Shown here: positions 50,838 through 61,889 of the stretch, piece by piece
How the letters are laid out: each line of letters begins with the position of its first letter
Numbering within the stretch: the first letter of the stretch is position 1
Assembly (NCBI RefSeq): GCF_020832045.1
Contig: NZ_JAFIFK010000037.1
Coordinates: 1-64,000 of the forward strand
Direction of reading: 5' to 3'
Length of the DNA stretch: 64,000 nucleotides
Source: Halomonas sp.
GTDB taxonomy: Bacteria; Pseudomonadota; Gammaproteobacteria; Pseudomonadales; Halomonadaceae
Notes under the pieces: generated by a model
Told to the model about the DNA's origin: nothing
Database searches by the model: none
What the model saw: the letters and a program-made list of their open reading frames with translations, nothing else
Made by a program: the position numbers and the translations under genes

Positions 50838-53333
50838 TTAGACGGCCTCGATTCGACAGGCGCACTTCTTGAAGTCCGTCTGCTTGGAGATGGGATCGGT
50901 GGCGTCCAGCGTGACCTTGTTGATCAGCTGGCTGGCATCGAACCAGGGCACGTACACCACCCCGCGTGGCATGCGATTGCGGCCCCGCGTCTCGACCCGT
51001 GTGTGCATGTCGCCACGCGGACTGGCGATGCGTACCTCGCTGCCACGCCTGACACCGAGCTCGCGGGCATCCTCCGGATGCATGTAAACCACCGCCTGGG
51101 GATAGGCGCGGTGCAGCTCGGGCACACGCCGCGTCATCGAACCGGAGTGCCAGTGCTCCAGCACGCGCCCCGTCACCAGCCACAGCGGATAGTCCTCGCT
51201 GGGCGCCTCGGCGGGCGGCTCGTAGGGAACGGCATAGATGATGGCGCGGCCATCGGCCTGAGCATAAAAGTGGATCTTGCGCCCTTCTTCCACGTAGGGG
51301 TCGTAGTCACCGTTATAGCGCCATCGGGTTTCCTGACCGTCGACAACCGGCCAGAGCTTGCCACGGCTCTGGTGGTAGCTGTCGAAGCTATCCAGATCCT
51401 TGCCCTTGCCGCGACCGAAGCGGGCGTATTCTTCGAACAGCCCCTTCTGCACGTAGTAACCGAAGTGGTGAGACTCGTCGTTGCCGAAGTCGGGATTGAG
51501 CTCATCGAGGCCGTAGGCGTCGACTTGGCCGTTGCGGAACAGCACTTCATACAGCGTCTTGCCGCGGTATTCCGGATTGGCATCGAGCATCGCTTCCGGC
51601 CATACCTCCTCGATGTCGAAGCGCTTGGAGAACTCCATCATCTGCCACATGTCGGAGCGTGCCTCGCCCGGTGCCGTAACCATCTGCTGCCAGAATTGGG
51701 TACGCCGCTCGGCGTTGCCATAAGCGCCCTCCTTCTCGACCCACATGGCCGCCGGCAGGATCAGATCGGCGAGCTCGGCCGTAACGGTGGGATAGGCTTC
51801 GGACACGATGATGAAGTTGTCCGGGTTGCGGTAGCCCGGGTAGGTTTCCTCCACCAAGTTGGCCGCCGCCTGCACGTTGTTGTTGCACTGCACCCAGTAA
51901 ACGTTGATGTCGCCATCCTTGAGCATCCGGTTCTGCAGCACGGCATGCGCGCCTGGCTGGGACTGAATGGTGCCTTCCGGCACCCTCCATATCTCCTCGG
52001 CGTAGCGCCGATGGTGATCGTTGGTGACCACCATGTCGGCTGGCAGACGATGAGAGAAGGTGCCCACCTCACGTGCGGTACCGCAGGCCGAGGGCTGCCC
52101 GGTGAGCGAGAAGGGACTGTTGCCCGGCGTCGAGATCTTCCCGGTCAGCAGGTGAATGTTGTAGATCATGTGATTGGCCCACACCCCGCGGGTGTGCTGG
52201 TTGAAGCCCATGGTCCAGAACGACATCACCTTGGTGTCGGGATCGGCGTAGAGTTCGGCCAGCGCATCGAGCTGACGTTTGGGTACGCCGGAGATTTCGG
52301 TCACCATATCGGCATCGTACTGCTGCAGGAATTCACGAAAGCGCTCGAAGTCGATGTCGCGAGCGCCGGCGCTGTCGCGGGCATTGTGTGCCGCCAGCTC
52401 CAGGCGGTGCTCGGGACGCAGGCCGTAGCCGATGTCGACGTTACCCTCCATGAAACGCACGTTCTCGTTGACGAAATCCCAGTTCACCCGATCATTCTCG
52501 ATGATGTAGCGGGCGATGTAGTTGAGGATGGCAAGATCGGCCTGGGGGGTGAAAATGATCGGCTGGTCGGCAAGCTCGAAAGAGCGGTGCTCAAAAGTGG
52601 AGAGCACGGAGACCCGGACATGGGGGTGCGACAGCCGGCGGTCGGTAATGCGCGTCCACAGAATCGGGTGCATTTCGGCCATGTTGGCGCCCCACAGCAC
52701 GAAGGCATCCGCCGCCTCGATGTCCTCGTAGCAGCCCATCGGCTCGTCGGAGCCGAAAGTACGCATGAAGCCGAATACCGCCGAGGCCATGCAATGGCGA
52801 GCGTTGGGGTCGAGGTTGTTGGAGCGGAAGCCGGCTTTCATCAGCTTGTTGGCGACGTAGCCTTCCCAGATCGTCCACTGACCCGAACCGAACATGCCGA
52901 TAGCGCCGGGGCCCTTCTCACGCAGGGCGGCCTTGTACTTCTCGGCCATCACGTCGAAGGCTTCGTCCCAACTGACCGGGGTAAATTCGCCGTTCTTGTC
53001 GTATTCGCCGTTGGTCTTGCGCAGCAGCGGCTGGGTAAGACGATCCTCGCCGTACATGATCTTGGAGAGGAAGTAGCCCTTGATGCAATTGATGCCACGG
53101 TTGACGGGCGATTGCATGTCGCCATGGGTGGCCACCACCCTGTTGTCACGCACGGCCACGTTGACGCCGCAGCCTACACCGCAGAAGCGGCATGGCGCCT
53201 TGGACCACTGCAATTGCGTATGCTGGGCATCGGTGACGATATTCTGCGCCTGAACAGCGGTCGACATGCCCGCCGCTGTGGTCGCCGTGGCCACCGCCGA
53301 GCTCTTGATGAAATCTCGCCGTGTCAGCTTCAT
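50838..53333 (-). CDS. napA: Periplasmic nitrate reductase catalytic subunit NapA
   Basis: This molybdopterin enzyme reduces nitrate to nitrite in the periplasm. It has 831 aa from the ATG at 53333. The Tat signal TRRDFIK is at residues 4-10. The 4Fe-4S cluster is bound by C48, C51, C55 and C83 ([10 protein letters not shown]...[10 protein letters not shown]). The molybdenum-ligating cysteine is C181 in [10 protein letters not shown]. The C-terminus binds the second molybdopterin ([19 protein letters not shown]). Any upstream in-frame codons would overlap napD and are rejected. The start overlaps the napD stop by 4 bases. Confidence 0.95.
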   Translation of the reverse strand: MKLTRRDFIKSSAVATATTAAGMSTAVQAQNIVTDAQHTQLQWSKAPCRFCGVGCGVNVAVRDNRVVATHGDMQSPVNRGINCIKGYFLSKIMYGEDRLTQPLLRKTNGEYDKNGEFTPVSWDEAFDVMAEKYKAALREKGPGAIGMFGSGQWTIWEGYVANKLMKAGFRSNNLDPNARHCMASAVFGFMRTFGSDEPMGCYEDIEAADAFVLWGANMAEMHPILWTRITDRRLSHPHVRVSVLSTFEHRSFELADQPIIFTPQADLAILNYIARYIIENDRVNWDFVNENVRFMEGNVDIGYGLRPEHRLELAAHNARDSAGARDIDFERFREFLQQYDADMVTEISGVPKRQLDALAELYADPDTKVMSFWTMGFNQHTRGVWANHMIYNIHLLTGKISTPGNSPFSLTGQPSACGTAREVGTFSHRLPADMVVTNDHHRRYAEEIWRVPEGTIQSQPGAHAVLQNRMLKDGDINVYWVQCNNNVQAAANLVEETYPGYRNPDNFIIVSEAYPTVTAELADLILPAAMWVEKEGAYGNAERRTQFWQQMVTAPGEARSDMWQMMEFSKRFDIEEVWPEAMLDANPEYRGKTLYEVLFRNGQVDAYGLDELNPDFGNDESHHFGYYVQKGLFEEYARFGRGKGKDLDSFDSYHQSRGKLWPVVDGQETRWRYNGDYDPYVEEGRKIHFYAQADGRAIIYAVPYEPPAEAPSEDYPLWLVTGRVLEHWHSGSMTRRVPELHRAYPQAVVYMHPEDARELGVRRGSEVRIASPRGDMHTRVETRGRNRMPRGVVYVPWFDASQLINKVTLDATDPISKQTDFKKCACRIEAV

Positions 53334-53605
53334 GTTCCCTGCACCTCCTGCTCCAACGCCAACCTTGATTCCACATGGTGATAAACCATGCTTACCGATA
53401 TCACCCCTTCTCGAGCCTGCAGCCAGTCGATGAACTCGACGATGTAACGCTGGGAAGGCAACTCCAGCAGCACCACGAGTTTTCCGACCGGGTCCACGGC
53501 AGGGACATCCACCCCTTCCCGGGCGCAGCACTGCGCCTTGATCGAGTCGACCGACTGCGGCTTCACCTGGACCACCAGGCTGGAAATATGCACGTTGTCG
53601 TCCAT
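53330..53605 (-). CDS. napD: NapA maturation chaperone NapD
   Basis: This small cytoplasmic chaperone (91 aa) binds the NapA Tat signal peptide. The NapD pattern is seen in [17 protein letters not shown] and the late [13 protein letters not shown]. It overlaps napA by 4 bases. Confidence 0.9.
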   Translation of the reverse strand: MDDNVHISSLVVQVKPQSVDSIKAQCCAREGVDVPAVDPVGKLVVLLELPSQRYIVEFIDWLQAREGVISVSMVYHHVESRLALEQEVQGT

Positions 53606-53628
53606 GTTCGTTCCTTGTACTTGTTCTA

Positions 53629-54147
53629 TCAGGCGTTAAGTCGTTCACCTTGGCTGGCATAGGTGTACTTCACCTCTACCGCTCGCACCGGGCACAGCTG
53701 CACGCAAGCCCCACAGCCATTACAGGCGTCGGTATCGACCTCAGGCTCGGGAATACGCAAGGAATTGAAGGTGAAACGAATGGCGCCGATCTCACACGCC
53801 TCGCCACAGTTCTTGCAGTAGACGCCCTGAAATCCCAGGCAGCTTTCGTCGATGGTCGCGACGGTGTTCCACGGGGGGGTATTGGTAGAGTCAGCGAAGA
53901 TGGGCTCAGGACAAACCTGGGCACAAGCTTGACAAAACGTGCACTCACCAAGAAAAAAATCGACCTCGGGAAAGCCGCCATCGCCAGCAATGATGATCTG
54001 GGTTTCGCAGGCTTTAGCACATTCGCCGCAGCGGGTGCAGCGCTGTGTCAATACTTCTTCCGGCGCGGACCAGGGTGGCCTGACAACCGGCTTGTGGTGC
54101 ACACGGCCTTTTAGCAATGCGCGGCGTGAGGGATCCACAGGCGGCAT
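53629..54147 (-). CDS. napF: Ferredoxin-type protein NapF
   Basis: This is an iron-sulphur protein of 172 aa that helps NapA maturation. It has four cysteine clusters: [30 protein letters not shown] and [11 protein letters not shown]. The N-terminal start [12 protein letters not shown] resembles the NapF/Tat-like motif. The ATG at 54147 is chosen because GGGAG lies 7 bases upstream. It is followed by napD after 23 bases. Confidence 0.92.
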   Translation of the reverse strand: MPPVDPSRRALLKGRVHHKPVVRPPWSAPEEVLTQRCTRCGECAKACETQIIIAGDGGFPEVDFFLGECTFCQACAQVCPEPIFADSTNTPPWNTVATIDESCLGFQGVYCKNCGEACEIGAIRFTFNSLRIPEPEVDTDACNGCGACVQLCPVRAVEVKYTYASQGERLNA

Positions 54148-54236
54148 GATGAGACTCCCACCGGCCAGGCGAACTGGCGCTTTCGTCAAGGTCTTGTTTG
54201 GTTATTTTATGTTTTGTATCTGCATGAAACCTTACC

Positions 54237-54440
54237 TTATCCTGGCGGCCCGGGTGGTCCGGTAAACTCCTGAAACATCCATACGCCGAAGCCGTATCCC
54301 GCCACGATGATGACGGCAAGAATGGGAAAAAGAATACCTGCCAGGAAGAGAAAGACTGCTAATTCACGGCGTTTTTCCCGGCGCTCTTCGGGCGTTTTTG
54401 GCTTGGGCGGTTTTTCACGCTTGTCTATTGTTTGTTCCAT
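54237..54440 (-). CDS. napE: Periplasmic nitrate reductase accessory protein NapE
   Basis: This is a single-pass membrane protein of about 67 aa, with a charged N-terminus (TPEERREKRRELAVFLFLAGILFPILAVIIVAGYGFGVWMFQ) and a GPPGPPG tail typical of NapE. It is the first gene of the nap operon. In-frame ATGs at 54491 and 54452 would lengthen it; no convincing ribosome site decides between them, and 54440 gives the usual family length. Confidence 0.85.
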   Translation of the reverse strand: MEQTIDKREKPPKPKTPEERREKRRELAVFLFLAGILFPILAVIIVAGYGFGVWMFQEFTGPPGPPG

Positions 54441-54548
54441 ATCCGGCACCATGGCGTGTCGTCTTGTACTACCGTAGGTAGTATTAGCCATTGATGCAAA
54501 TGTCTGACTTGTTTCAAATTGCAGCGAAAGTTAAAACAGGAGTAGCTA

Positions 54549-55055
54549 ATGAAAGGGTTTATTCCATCAGGCTCGATAGTTGCCGCGGTAGGGCTGACCT
54601 GCTGGTTAATTGCCAATGCCGCCTGGGCGGAAATCGATCGCGACGAGTTGCGCACGGCACTGTTCTCCCTGCATGCTCATCAGACGGAGCTGGCCGAGCT
54701 GGCCAGGGATCGCGCCGAAAGCGACGAGGTAGCCCAGTTAGGCAGCACACTGGAACGCGACCACAGCATTCTCGAGGAGTGGCTGCTCGCTGCCGGTGGC
54801 CACGAGGAGCCCCCCGAGCAACACAGCACGGCGTTTTACGACAACGAAGCCTACGAAGCCCTGGGGGAGCTGGATGGCGAGGCGTTCGACGAGGCCTTTC
54901 TGGCCTACCAGATGGACTTGCACAGGGCCGCCATCGAATATCTCGAACGGAATCGCTCCCCGGGCGACGAGCAGCTCGATGAGTTCAATAACCACCTGTT
55001 CGTCACTCTCGAGACTCTGCTGGTAAACGGTGAGCTGATCGACTCGATTCGCTAG
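54549..55055 (+). CDS. Exported DUF4142-like helical protein
   Basis: This is a 168-aa protein divergent from the nap operon. The signal peptide is MKGFIPSGSIVAAVGLTCWL followed by IANAAWA. The mature part is a series of acidic amphipathic helices (RTALFSLHAHQTELAELARDRAESDEVAQLGSTLERDHSILEEWLLAA), like the DUF4142 ferritin-like family of periplasmic proteins. An AGGAGTAG sequence precedes the ATG. Its function is not known, and its proximity to nap may be incidental. Confidence 0.65.
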   Translation: MKGFIPSGSIVAAVGLTCWLIANAAWAEIDRDELRTALFSLHAHQTELAELARDRAESDEVAQLGSTLERDHSILEEWLLAAGGHEEPPEQHSTAFYDNEAYEALGELDGEAFDEAFLAYQMDLHRAAIEYLERNRSPGDEQLDEFNNHLFVTLETLLVNGELIDSIR

Positions 55056-55104
55056 CCAGGGAGGTGGCGGCCCACCCTCACGCGCGGGCCACGGGCGGAC
55101 AGGT

Positions 55105-55548
55105 TCAGGCGCGTTCGGCGCCACGAATCAACGCATCCAGCGCCGCCAGGTAGCCCTGGCTGCCGAGCCCGGCGATCACGCCGTCGGCGCGCAGCGAAAC
55201 GTAGGAGTGATGGCGGAAGCTCTCGCGTTTATGCACGTTGGAGAGGTGCACTTCGATCACCTTGCCTTCGAAGGCATTGAGGGCATCGAGAATGGCCACC
55301 GAGGTGTGGGTGTAGGCGGCGGGGTTGATGATAATCGCCGCAGTACCGTCATCGCGTGCGGCGTGGATGGCGTCGATCAGCCCCCCTTCGTGATTGCTTT
55401 GCAGCGCCTTGATGTCCCAACCGTTGACGGCGGCCTTTTCGTAGAGCGCATTGTTGATGTCGTTCAGCGTCTCGCGGCCATAGATCTCCGGCTGGCGCGT
55501 TCCCAGCAGGTTGAGGTTGGGGCCGTGCAGTACCAGTACCTTGTTCAT
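55105..55548 (-). CDS. aroQ: Type II 3-dehydroquinate dehydratase
   Basis: This shikimate-pathway enzyme converts 3-dehydroquinate to 3-dehydroshikimate. It has 147 aa. The N-terminal [21 protein letters not shown] contains the catalytic arginine and tyrosine. [17 protein letters not shown] gives the substrate-binding Asn/His region and [20 protein letters not shown] the catalytic histidine region. It is a housekeeping gene, though dehydroshikimate also links chemically to protocatechuate. Confidence 0.95.
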   Translation of the reverse strand: MNKVLVLHGPNLNLLGTRQPEIYGRETLNDINNALYEKAAVNGWDIKALQSNHEGGLIDAIHAARDDGTAAIIINPAAYTHTSVAILDALNAFEGKVIEVHLSNVHKRESFRHHSYVSLRADGVIAGLGSQGYLAALDALIRGAERA

Positions 55549-55588
55549 CGACGGTTCTCTCAGGTGATTCGAATCGGGCTGCCCAGGC

Positions 55589-58570
55589 TTACGCCTGGGG
55601 TTCGAGCAGCCGCTGCCAGGCGGAGATTACGGTGTGTCGGTGGGCCTCGAAATCGACCTCACTCCCTCGAGCCGCCCCACGGGTGAGCGCAGCGCGGTGG
55701 GCCGCACTGCGCAGGGCCAGGTAGGCCTCGCGCAGCAATTGGCACTCTTCGGCCGGCAGACGTGCGGTGCTTTCAAGCGTCTCGAGGATGCGCATGTTAT
55801 CGCTCCACTGCAGCAGCTCCGGCGTCTCGCAGCCCATGGAGAGCACCGCGTACTGACACAGAAACTCGATGTCGACCATGCCACCGGGATCGTGCTTGAG
55901 GTCGAACTGCCCCGCCTCACTCTTGCCTCCCAGGTGGTCACGCATCTTGTGGCGCATCTTGACCACGTCCTCCCGCAGCGCCTCGCGGTCACGCTCGCGC
56001 CCGAGGATCTCACGACGCTGAGCCTCGAAGGCCGCGGCCAGACGCGGGTGCCCCGCCACCACCCGGGCACGCACGAGTGCCTGATGCTCCCAAGTCCAGG
56101 CCTCGCGGCGCTGGTAGTCGCCGAAGGCATCCAGCGAGGTAACCAGCAGCCCGGCATTTCCCGAGGGACGCAAACGCATGTCGACCTCGTAGAGCGTGCC
56201 GGCCGGGGTCACCGCGGTGAGCAGGTGGATGATGCGCTGGCCCAGGCGAGTGAAGAACACCGCCGTATCGATGGGCCGCGCACCGTCGGTCTCGCCGTGA
56301 GTGCCGGCATCGTGCATGAATACCAGGTCGAGATCGGAGCCGTAGCCAAGCTCGATGCCGCCCAGCTTGCCATAGCCGACGATCAGAAATTCGGCCTCGC
56401 CGTCGGCGCGTGAGCCGTCGCGACGCAGGGGATGGCCGTGCTTGCGCACCAGGTGGCGCCAGGCCATGTTCAGCACCGCCTGGAGCAGCACCTCGGCAAT
56501 ATAGGTGAGGTAGTCGCTCACCTTCATCAGGTGCCGGCTACCGGCAATGTCCGAAGCGGCGACCCTCAGCACATGGGAGTGCTTGAACACACGCAGCGCC
56601 TCGAGCTGGGCCTCTTCGTCCTCTTCGGGAATGCGCCCCAGAACCTGTCGCAATTCATCGGCCAGGCGCGTCTTGTCGGCCGGGGTGTAGAGGGTGTCCG
56701 GGGTCAGCAGTTCGTCCAGCAGGAGCGGATAGCGGGCCAGCTGTTCGGCGATCCACGGGCTGGCGCTGCATAGCCCCATCAGGTGACTGAGGGCTTCGGG
56801 GTTCTCGCGGAGCAGCGCCAGGTAGGCGGTGCGCCGCAACACGGCTTCAATCAGCGGCAGCACCCGCTCCAGCGCGGTATCGGGGGCATCGCTTTGCGCC
56901 ACGGCGTCGAGCAGCAGCGGCATCAGCGCTTCCAGGCGGTCGTAGCCGATACGCTGCATGGTTTGCACCTGGCGTGACTGGCGCAGCCCCGAGAGACGGC
57001 GCAGGGCCGTCTCGACCTCGTTGAAGCCCGCCTCGGCCAGCAGAGCCTTCGCCTCGTCGGCATCGAGTTCGTCGCGCCACAAGGTACGCCAGTCGTCCAG
57101 CGAGACGTCGCCCGGCGTCTTCTCCTCGCCGGCCTCTTCCAGGTCATTTTCCGGGTCGGCAATCACCGCGTCGAAGTGGCGGCGGACTCTGGCGCGTACC
57201 TCTTCGAGCCGCGCCATGACGCCCGGCCAATCCTCCATGTTCAGAGCCAGGGAGACACGCTCGCGATCGAGGCCATCTTCCGGCAGGCTCTGGGTCTGAC
57301 GGTCCTCCAGCGCTTGCAGCGCATGCTCGAGATCGCGGAGAAACACGTAGTCGGGAATGAGTTCGTCGACGATCGCCTGGGGCAGCAGGCCGAGCGCGGG
57401 CAGGCGTGCCAGCGCGGTACGCAGCGAGGTGACCTGGAGCTCGGTATCGCGTCCGCCGCGGATCAGCTGAAAAGCCTGCACCACGAACTCGACTTCGCGA
57501 ATACCGCCAGGGCCAAGCTTGATGTTGGCCTGCATGCCGCGACGTTTCACCTCGCGGTTGATCAGCCCCTTCATTTCGCGCAGCGACTCGATGGCGCCGA
57601 AATCGAGATACCGCCGGTAGACGAAAGGACGCAGGTTGCCGAGCAGCTCGCCACCCGCCTCGAGATCACCGGCGACAGGGCGCGCCTTGAGCATGGCGTA
57701 GCGCTCCCACTCGCGGCCCTGATCCTGATAGTAGGCGGCCAGCGAGGCGAAGCTGCCCACCAGCGGCCCGCCCTCGCCCAGCGGGCGCAGGCGCATGTCG
57801 ACGCGAAAGGCGAAGCCGTCGGCTGTCACCGCATCCAGTGCGGCAATCAGCTTCTGGCCGAGCTTGGTGAAATATTCCTGATGTTCGAGCGATGTGCGGC
57901 CGCCCTCGGTATCGCCCTGCTCGGGGAAAGCGAAGATGAGATCGATGTCCGAAGAGAGATTGAGCTCACCGGCGCCGAGCTTGCCCATTCCCAGCACCAC
58001 CAGCCGCTGAGGACTGCCATCGGCGCGCGGCGCCGCAAGGCCCCAGCGCGGCTCCAGGTGCTGCTCGAGCCAACTCAGCGCCCCTTCGAGACAGACTTCG
58101 GCAAGCTGCGACACCGAGGCCGCCGTGGCCCACATATCGATACCGGCAGGTCGCACCAGATCACGCCAGACGATGCCCAGCATTCGCGCCCGACGAAAGC
58201 GCCGCAATGCAACGTGCAGACCGGCCTCGTCATCGACGCTTTCGAGCCTCTCGGCGAGCCAGGCCTCGATCGCTTCGGCTCCCGGCGCCTCGTCCAGCTC
58301 GCCGCCGGCATCCAGATGCAGCAGCCATTCGGGGTAGCGCACCAGGGTGTCGAGGGCGAAGTCGGAAATGGTGATGACGCGAGCCAGCTGACGGCGACGC
58401 TCCGGTTCCAGTGCCAGCCAGCTTTCCGAAGGCAATTCCTGACCGGTCATCTCGGCCACGTTATCGGCTCGCGACAGACTTTCGCTCAGGCGCTGCCAGG
58501 CCTTTTCCAGGGCAGGCGTAAGGGCGGCAGGAATCTCATCGGCAGGCAGGAAATCGTCGGGGATAGCCAT
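55589..58570 (-). CDS. glnE: Bifunctional glutamine synthetase adenylyltransferase/deadenylase
   Basis: This enzyme regulates glutamine synthetase by reversible adenylylation. It has about 993 aa from the ATG at 58570. Two nucleotidyltransferase domains are visible: one with [14 protein letters not shown] (N-terminal deadenylase half) and one with [15 protein letters not shown] (C-terminal adenylylase half). Both have the G/S-S-D-x-D pattern and a following MRLRP.G segment. Length and order are normal. Confidence 0.94.
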   Translation of the reverse strand: MAIPDDFLPADEIPAALTPALEKAWQRLSESLSRADNVAEMTGQELPSESWLALEPERRRQLARVITISDFALDTLVRYPEWLLHLDAGGELDEAPGAEAIEAWLAERLESVDDEAGLHVALRRFRRARMLGIVWRDLVRPAGIDMWATAASVSQLAEVCLEGALSWLEQHLEPRWGLAAPRADGSPQRLVVLGMGKLGAGELNLSSDIDLIFAFPEQGDTEGGRTSLEHQEYFTKLGQKLIAALDAVTADGFAFRVDMRLRPLGEGGPLVGSFASLAAYYQDQGREWERYAMLKARPVAGDLEAGGELLGNLRPFVYRRYLDFGAIESLREMKGLINREVKRRGMQANIKLGPGGIREVEFVVQAFQLIRGGRDTELQVTSLRTALARLPALGLLPQAIVDELIPDYVFLRDLEHALQALEDRQTQSLPEDGLDRERVSLALNMEDWPGVMARLEEVRARVRRHFDAVIADPENDLEEAGEEKTPGDVSLDDWRTLWRDELDADEAKALLAEAGFNEVETALRRLSGLRQSRQVQTMQRIGYDRLEALMPLLLDAVAQSDAPDTALERVLPLIEAVLRRTAYLALLRENPEALSHLMGLCSASPWIAEQLARYPLLLDELLTPDTLYTPADKTRLADELRQVLGRIPEEDEEAQLEALRVFKHSHVLRVAASDIAGSRHLMKVSDYLTYIAEVLLQAVLNMAWRHLVRKHGHPLRRDGSRADGEAEFLIVGYGKLGGIELGYGSDLDLVFMHDAGTHGETDGARPIDTAVFFTRLGQRIIHLLTAVTPAGTLYEVDMRLRPSGNAGLLVTSLDAFGDYQRREAWTWEHQALVRARVVAGHPRLAAAFEAQRREILGRERDREALREDVVKMRHKMRDHLGGKSEAGQFDLKHDPGGMVDIEFLCQYAVLSMGCETPELLQWSDNMRILETLESTARLPAEECQLLREAYLALRSAAHRAALTRGAARGSEVDFEAHRHTVISAWQRLLEPQA

Positions 58571-58657
58571 GGGCAACGCGCCTTGTCGCAGCGGAAATGT
58601 CACCAGCATATCGAAGGCTCATCACCGCGGCATCCCCGCCGCGCTTTTAGCGTGGCT

Positions 58658-59029
58658 TCAGCCGAAGAATTTCTGCCAGGTGAGCAGACCCCAGGTCAAG
58701 CCGGCGGCAATCAGGGCGATCATCACTGCCGCCGAGCCGATATCCTTGGCCCGGCCGGAGAGCTCATGGTGCTCGGTACCGATGCGGTCCACCACGCTTT
58801 CGATGGCGCTGTTGATCAGCTCCACGGTGAGCACCAGCAGGCAGCTGCCCACCAGCAGGATCCACTCTACCGGCCCCGCACCGATCCACCAGGCCAGGGG
58901 CAGCAGCACCACGCACAGCGCCAGCTCCTGACGGAAGGCCGTCTCGTGGCGAAAGGCGAACTTGAGACCCTTGAGCGAATAGCCGGTGGCATCGATGACA
59001 TGGCGCCATCCGGTACGGGGTGGTTTCAT
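58658..59029 (-). CDS. dgkA: Diacylglycerol kinase
   Basis: This is an integral membrane kinase of 123 aa that phosphorylates diacylglycerol. It has three TM helices. The conserved segments are HETAFRQELALCVVL (with the catalytic Glu), VELINSAIESVVDRIG and GRAKDIGSAAVMIAL. The length is normal. Confidence 0.93.
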   Translation of the reverse strand: MKPPRTGWRHVIDATGYSLKGLKFAFRHETAFRQELALCVVLLPLAWWIGAGPVEWILLVGSCLLVLTVELINSAIESVVDRIGTEHHELSGRAKDIGSAAVMIALIAAGLTWGLLTWQKFFG

Positions 59030-59063
59030 CGTCGCGTCCTGAGTTGCGAGTGGTGGTCGGGTG

Positions 59064-60539
59064 TCAGTTCGCCTCGATCATGCGGGCCAGGTCATCGGCG
59101 AGCGGGTCCAGCACTTGGGCCCAGTTGAGCCAGGGCGTGGACGAGGTGCCGTTGACCATCACCGTGAACACCCCCCAGCGGCCCGAACGCGTGCGGAAGT
59201 AGCCGCCGACGGCACGTACCGCATAGGGCTGATTGAGCGTGCCGGTCTTGAGCATGATGTTGTCCTGGAACAGCGGCGAGCCGCGGCGTATGAAGCGCGA
59301 CACGCCGTTGGCCGGCGACTGGAAGCTGGCCACGAAGCTCGGGAACAGCGAAGCGCGATGAAACATGCTTTCCAGCAGCACGTTGCTGCCTTGAGCCGAG
59401 GTGCGGTTCTCGGTAGTCAGGCCGCTGCCGCTGAGCATGACCACCGGGCCATGGTCGGGAAGCCCCGCCACGTACTCCTGGATCGCCTCGCCGGCCTGAA
59501 GCAGGTCCGACCTGGGTGTATCCACCAGGTTGAGCGCCAGCACGTCGGCCATGAAGTTGTTGGAGTAGTTCATCACATGCAGCAGCAGCTCCTGCAGCGG
59601 CTTGCTCTCCACCTGAGCCAGCGCACGGGCCGACGCCGGCGGCTGCTCAATGCTGGTGGCGTAGCCATCCCGCACGGCAATACCGGCCTGTTCGAGCATC
59701 GCCATCAGGGTGCGTGCCGTCTGGCGAGCTGGATCGCCGCTGGCACGGTAGACGTCGCGGGGTGAAGCGTTGAGCGATATCTGACCACGCAGCAGCATCA
59801 CATCGCCATCCTCGCGGGTCACTCGCTCGGCGCTGAACTCAGTGCCACTGTCGGGCGGGCGCGTCTCGATCTGACTATCGATGTCGAGAATCAACGCTTG
59901 GCTGTCGCAGCTGGTGATACGGGCCGGCTCACCCGCCGCCGCGCCGGGGGCGACATTCACGCACCAGTTGCCATGATTGACGCCGGCCGAGGAGAGCAGT
60001 GCGCTGTAGCTGTTGGCCACGCGCGTACGCGCCTCGCAGCGGTCGGTGGTAATGCACTCCACCGGGCCGAAACGCCATTGGCTCACCACCAGCCGCCCGT
60101 CGATTTCACGCACCCCGGCCTGATGCAGGCGCTGGGTCAGCCGCCAGAGGTCCTCACTGGCAAGCCCCGGATCGCCGCCGCCGTCGAGTATCAGATCGCC
60201 GCTCAGCACGCCGTTGGCATCCAGTTGCGCAGCGCTGACCAGCCGTGTGGCAAAGCGATGCTGCGGCCCCCAGCGGTCGAGCGCGGCCGCTGCCAGATAA
60301 GCCTTGCTGACCGATGCCGGCGACAGCTGGCGCTCCGCATCGATGGCCCCGAGAACGGCGCCGGGGCTTCGGCCATCGCCCAGCAGCCTGGCCTCGGCGC
60401 TGATACGAAACCCTCTCTCGGTCATTGCACCAAGCTCGGCGAAGCCCGACCCCAGGGTGGCGACGGGCAGCATCGAACCGAAAACGAAGAGCAGACAGCT
60501 CATCCTGACAGCAGCTTTGGAGATCATTGAAAAACCCAT
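59064..60539 (-). CDS. dacB: D-alanyl-D-alanine carboxypeptidase/endopeptidase (PBP4 type)
   Basis: This is a periplasmic penicillin-binding protein of 491 aa with an N-terminal signal sequence (start at 60539, or the internal ATG at 60527). It has the three active-site motifs: SVSK (SxxK) in LSPASVSKAYLAAAALD, YSNN (SxN) in HVMNYSNNFMADV, and KTG in MLKTGTLNQPYAVRAV. It trims or cleaves peptidoglycan cross-links. Confidence 0.9.
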   Translation of the reverse strand: MGFSMISKAAVRMSCLLFVFGSMLPVATLGSGFAELGAMTERGFRISAEARLLGDGRSPGAVLGAIDAERQLSPASVSKAYLAAAALDRWGPQHRFATRLVSAAQLDANGVLSGDLILDGGGDPGLASEDLWRLTQRLHQAGVREIDGRLVVSQWRFGPVECITTDRCEARTRVANSYSALLSSAGVNHGNWCVNVAPGAAAGEPARITSCDSQALILDIDSQIETRPPDSGTEFSAERVTREDGDVMLLRGQISLNASPRDVYRASGDPARQTARTLMAMLEQAGIAVRDGYATSIEQPPASARALAQVESKPLQELLLHVMNYSNNFMADVLALNLVDTPRSDLLQAGEAIQEYVAGLPDHGPVVMLSGSGLTTENRTSAQGSNVLLESMFHRASLFPSFVASFQSPANGVSRFIRRGSPLFQDNIMLKTGTLNQPYAVRAVGGYFRTRSGRWGVFTVMVNGTSSTPWLNWAQVLDPLADDLARMIEAN

Positions 60540-60560
60540 ACAAAGCCCACGCGAGTCATC

Positions 60561-60890
60561 TCAGTGGGCGGACATACGTGAGAACAGCTGAATCACTACG
60601 ACGCCGGCGACGATCAGGCCGATGCCCAGCACCGCCGGCAGGTCGGGGCGCTGGCCGTAAACCAGCACACCCACCAGCGCCACCAGTACGATACCCAGCC
60701 CCGCCCAGATCGCATAGGCGATCCCCACCGGGATAGTACGCAGCACCAGCGACAGCATGTAGAAGGCGATCGTATAGCCGACTATCACGATCAGGCTGGG
60801 GACGAGCCGTGTGAAGCCATGAGTCGCCTTGAGCGCGCTGGTCGCCACCACTTCCGCGATGATGGCCAGGGCCAGGTAGAAAAAGGCCAT
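60561..60890 (-). CDS. Small multidrug resistance (SMR) family transporter
   Basis: This is a 109-aa, four-TM protein. The conserved glutamate lies at position 13 in AIIAEVVATSALK. PVGIAYAIWAGLGIVLV is the SMR signature and GVVVIQLFS ends helix 4. EmrE/QacE-type drug export or Gdx-type guanidinium export are both possible. It lies 1 base from the next gene on the same strand. Confidence 0.9.
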   Translation of the reverse strand: MAFFYLALAIIAEVVATSALKATHGFTRLVPSLIVIVGYTIAFYMLSLVLRTIPVGIAYAIWAGLGIVLVALVGVLVYGQRPDLPAVLGIGLIVAGVVVIQLFSRMSAH

Positions 60891-61598
60891 TCAGCTTTCC
60901 TCCTTGAAGCCGGGCACCAGCTCGGGAGCATGAGACAGCTCAGCGGTCAGGCGCCACAGAGACTGACCACTGGCATGGTATTTTCGTTCAAAGGGCGTCA
61001 GATAATGGTCTACGGGGTCGAAGGGCTCGACCGGGCTGACCACGCCGGTCACACGCTCCAGGGCCTGGGCGAACTCCGCTACGTAGATTTGCCAGTTGGA
61101 GCGCAGCTCCAGCCGACCGCCAAGCGCCAGTATCACCGGCAGCACCGGGTGGCCATGCCAGCGCTGCTTGAGATGCGCCGACTTGGGATAGGGGTTGGGA
61201 TAGAGAAGATAGTGGCGCACCGGTCGCCAGCCCGCGGCCAGCGCCAGGCGCCAGAAGTCCACCAGATCGGCGCGCACCAGCAGGGCGTTGTCGCTCACCT
61301 CGCCATGCTCCCGCGAGAGGCGGTCGGCGCTGCGATCGATGCCGATCACCAAGTGGTCGGCGAACTGGCTGGCCAGCTGCCGGGTCGAGACGCCGACGCC
61401 ACAGCCGGCATCGAGGATCAGCGGCCGCTGCGCGCCTCCTTGGCGCTCATACCAGCTGCAGGCCTGCTCGAAAGCCGAGCGGGTATGCTCGGCCACGGGC
61501 TTGCGTAACGGGCTTTGCAGCGCACGTTCGACGCGACGCACCACGTCTTCGTGGGGGCCGTTCTGATTCGTGGCGATGGTCCGGGAAGTGGCTTGCAT
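60891..61598 (-). CDS. trmB: tRNA (guanine-N7)-methyltransferase-like protein
   Basis: This is a SAM-dependent methyltransferase of about 235 aa from the ATG at 61598. A longer reading from 61718 crosses a terminator-like hairpin and is rejected. Motif I is LILDAGCGVGVSTRQLA. The TrmB-type segments are IGIDRSADRL, LLVRADLVDFWRLA and the PNPYPKSAHLKQRWHGHP motif that defines the family. It probably makes m7G46 in tRNA. Confidence 0.85.
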   Translation of the reverse strand: MQATSRTIATNQNGPHEDVVRRVERALQSPLRKPVAEHTRSAFEQACSWYERQGGAQRPLILDAGCGVGVSTRQLASQFADHLVIGIDRSADRLSREHGEVSDNALLVRADLVDFWRLALAAGWRPVRHYLLYPNPYPKSAHLKQRWHGHPVLPVILALGGRLELRSNWQIYVAEFAQALERVTGVVSPVEPFDPVDHYLTPFERKYHASGQSLWRLTAELSHAPELVPGFKEES

Positions 61599-61660
61599 AG
61601 CGGCAGATCGGTGGCTGAAGGCTGCACATTCTAGCAGCCATGGCCCTGCGGGCGAGGGGC

Positions 61661-61695
61661 AAAAAAAAGGGCGCCCCAAATAAACAGGAGCGCCC
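61661..61695 (-). terminator. Terminator-like hairpin upstream of trmB
   Basis: On the minus strand, GGGCGC pairs with GCGCCC and is followed by eight T residues. There is no minus-strand gene upstream of it, so it either insulates trmB from read-through or works as a leader attenuator. Confidence 0.75.
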
Positions 61696-61889
61696 ACATA
61701 CCCACTCGTATGACTCAAACAGCAGCAACAGCATAGCGTTTCAGCCGCATCATTTCAAACGTTTGTTTTATCTTTGCTGGCCATAACTTGCATGCTGCGC
61801 CCATGACGGCGTCCCGAAGCGGGTGCTATGATCGCCAGTCCTATACCTACATTACCGACTCGCACGAACAGCACAACGAGGAAAGCGGC

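Noticed and set aside
50811..53381. 856-codon plus-strand open frame opposite napA
   Set aside because: It is antisense to napA, which has all expected cluster and molybdenum ligands.
54441..54548. FNR-type box (TTGAT-N4-ATCAA) in the nap promoter
   Set aside because: Only a degenerate half (TTGATGCAAATG) was seen, not enough to call a site.
57176..59128. 650-codon plus-strand open frame opposite glnE and dgkA
   Set aside because: It is the complement of two housekeeping genes with full motifs.
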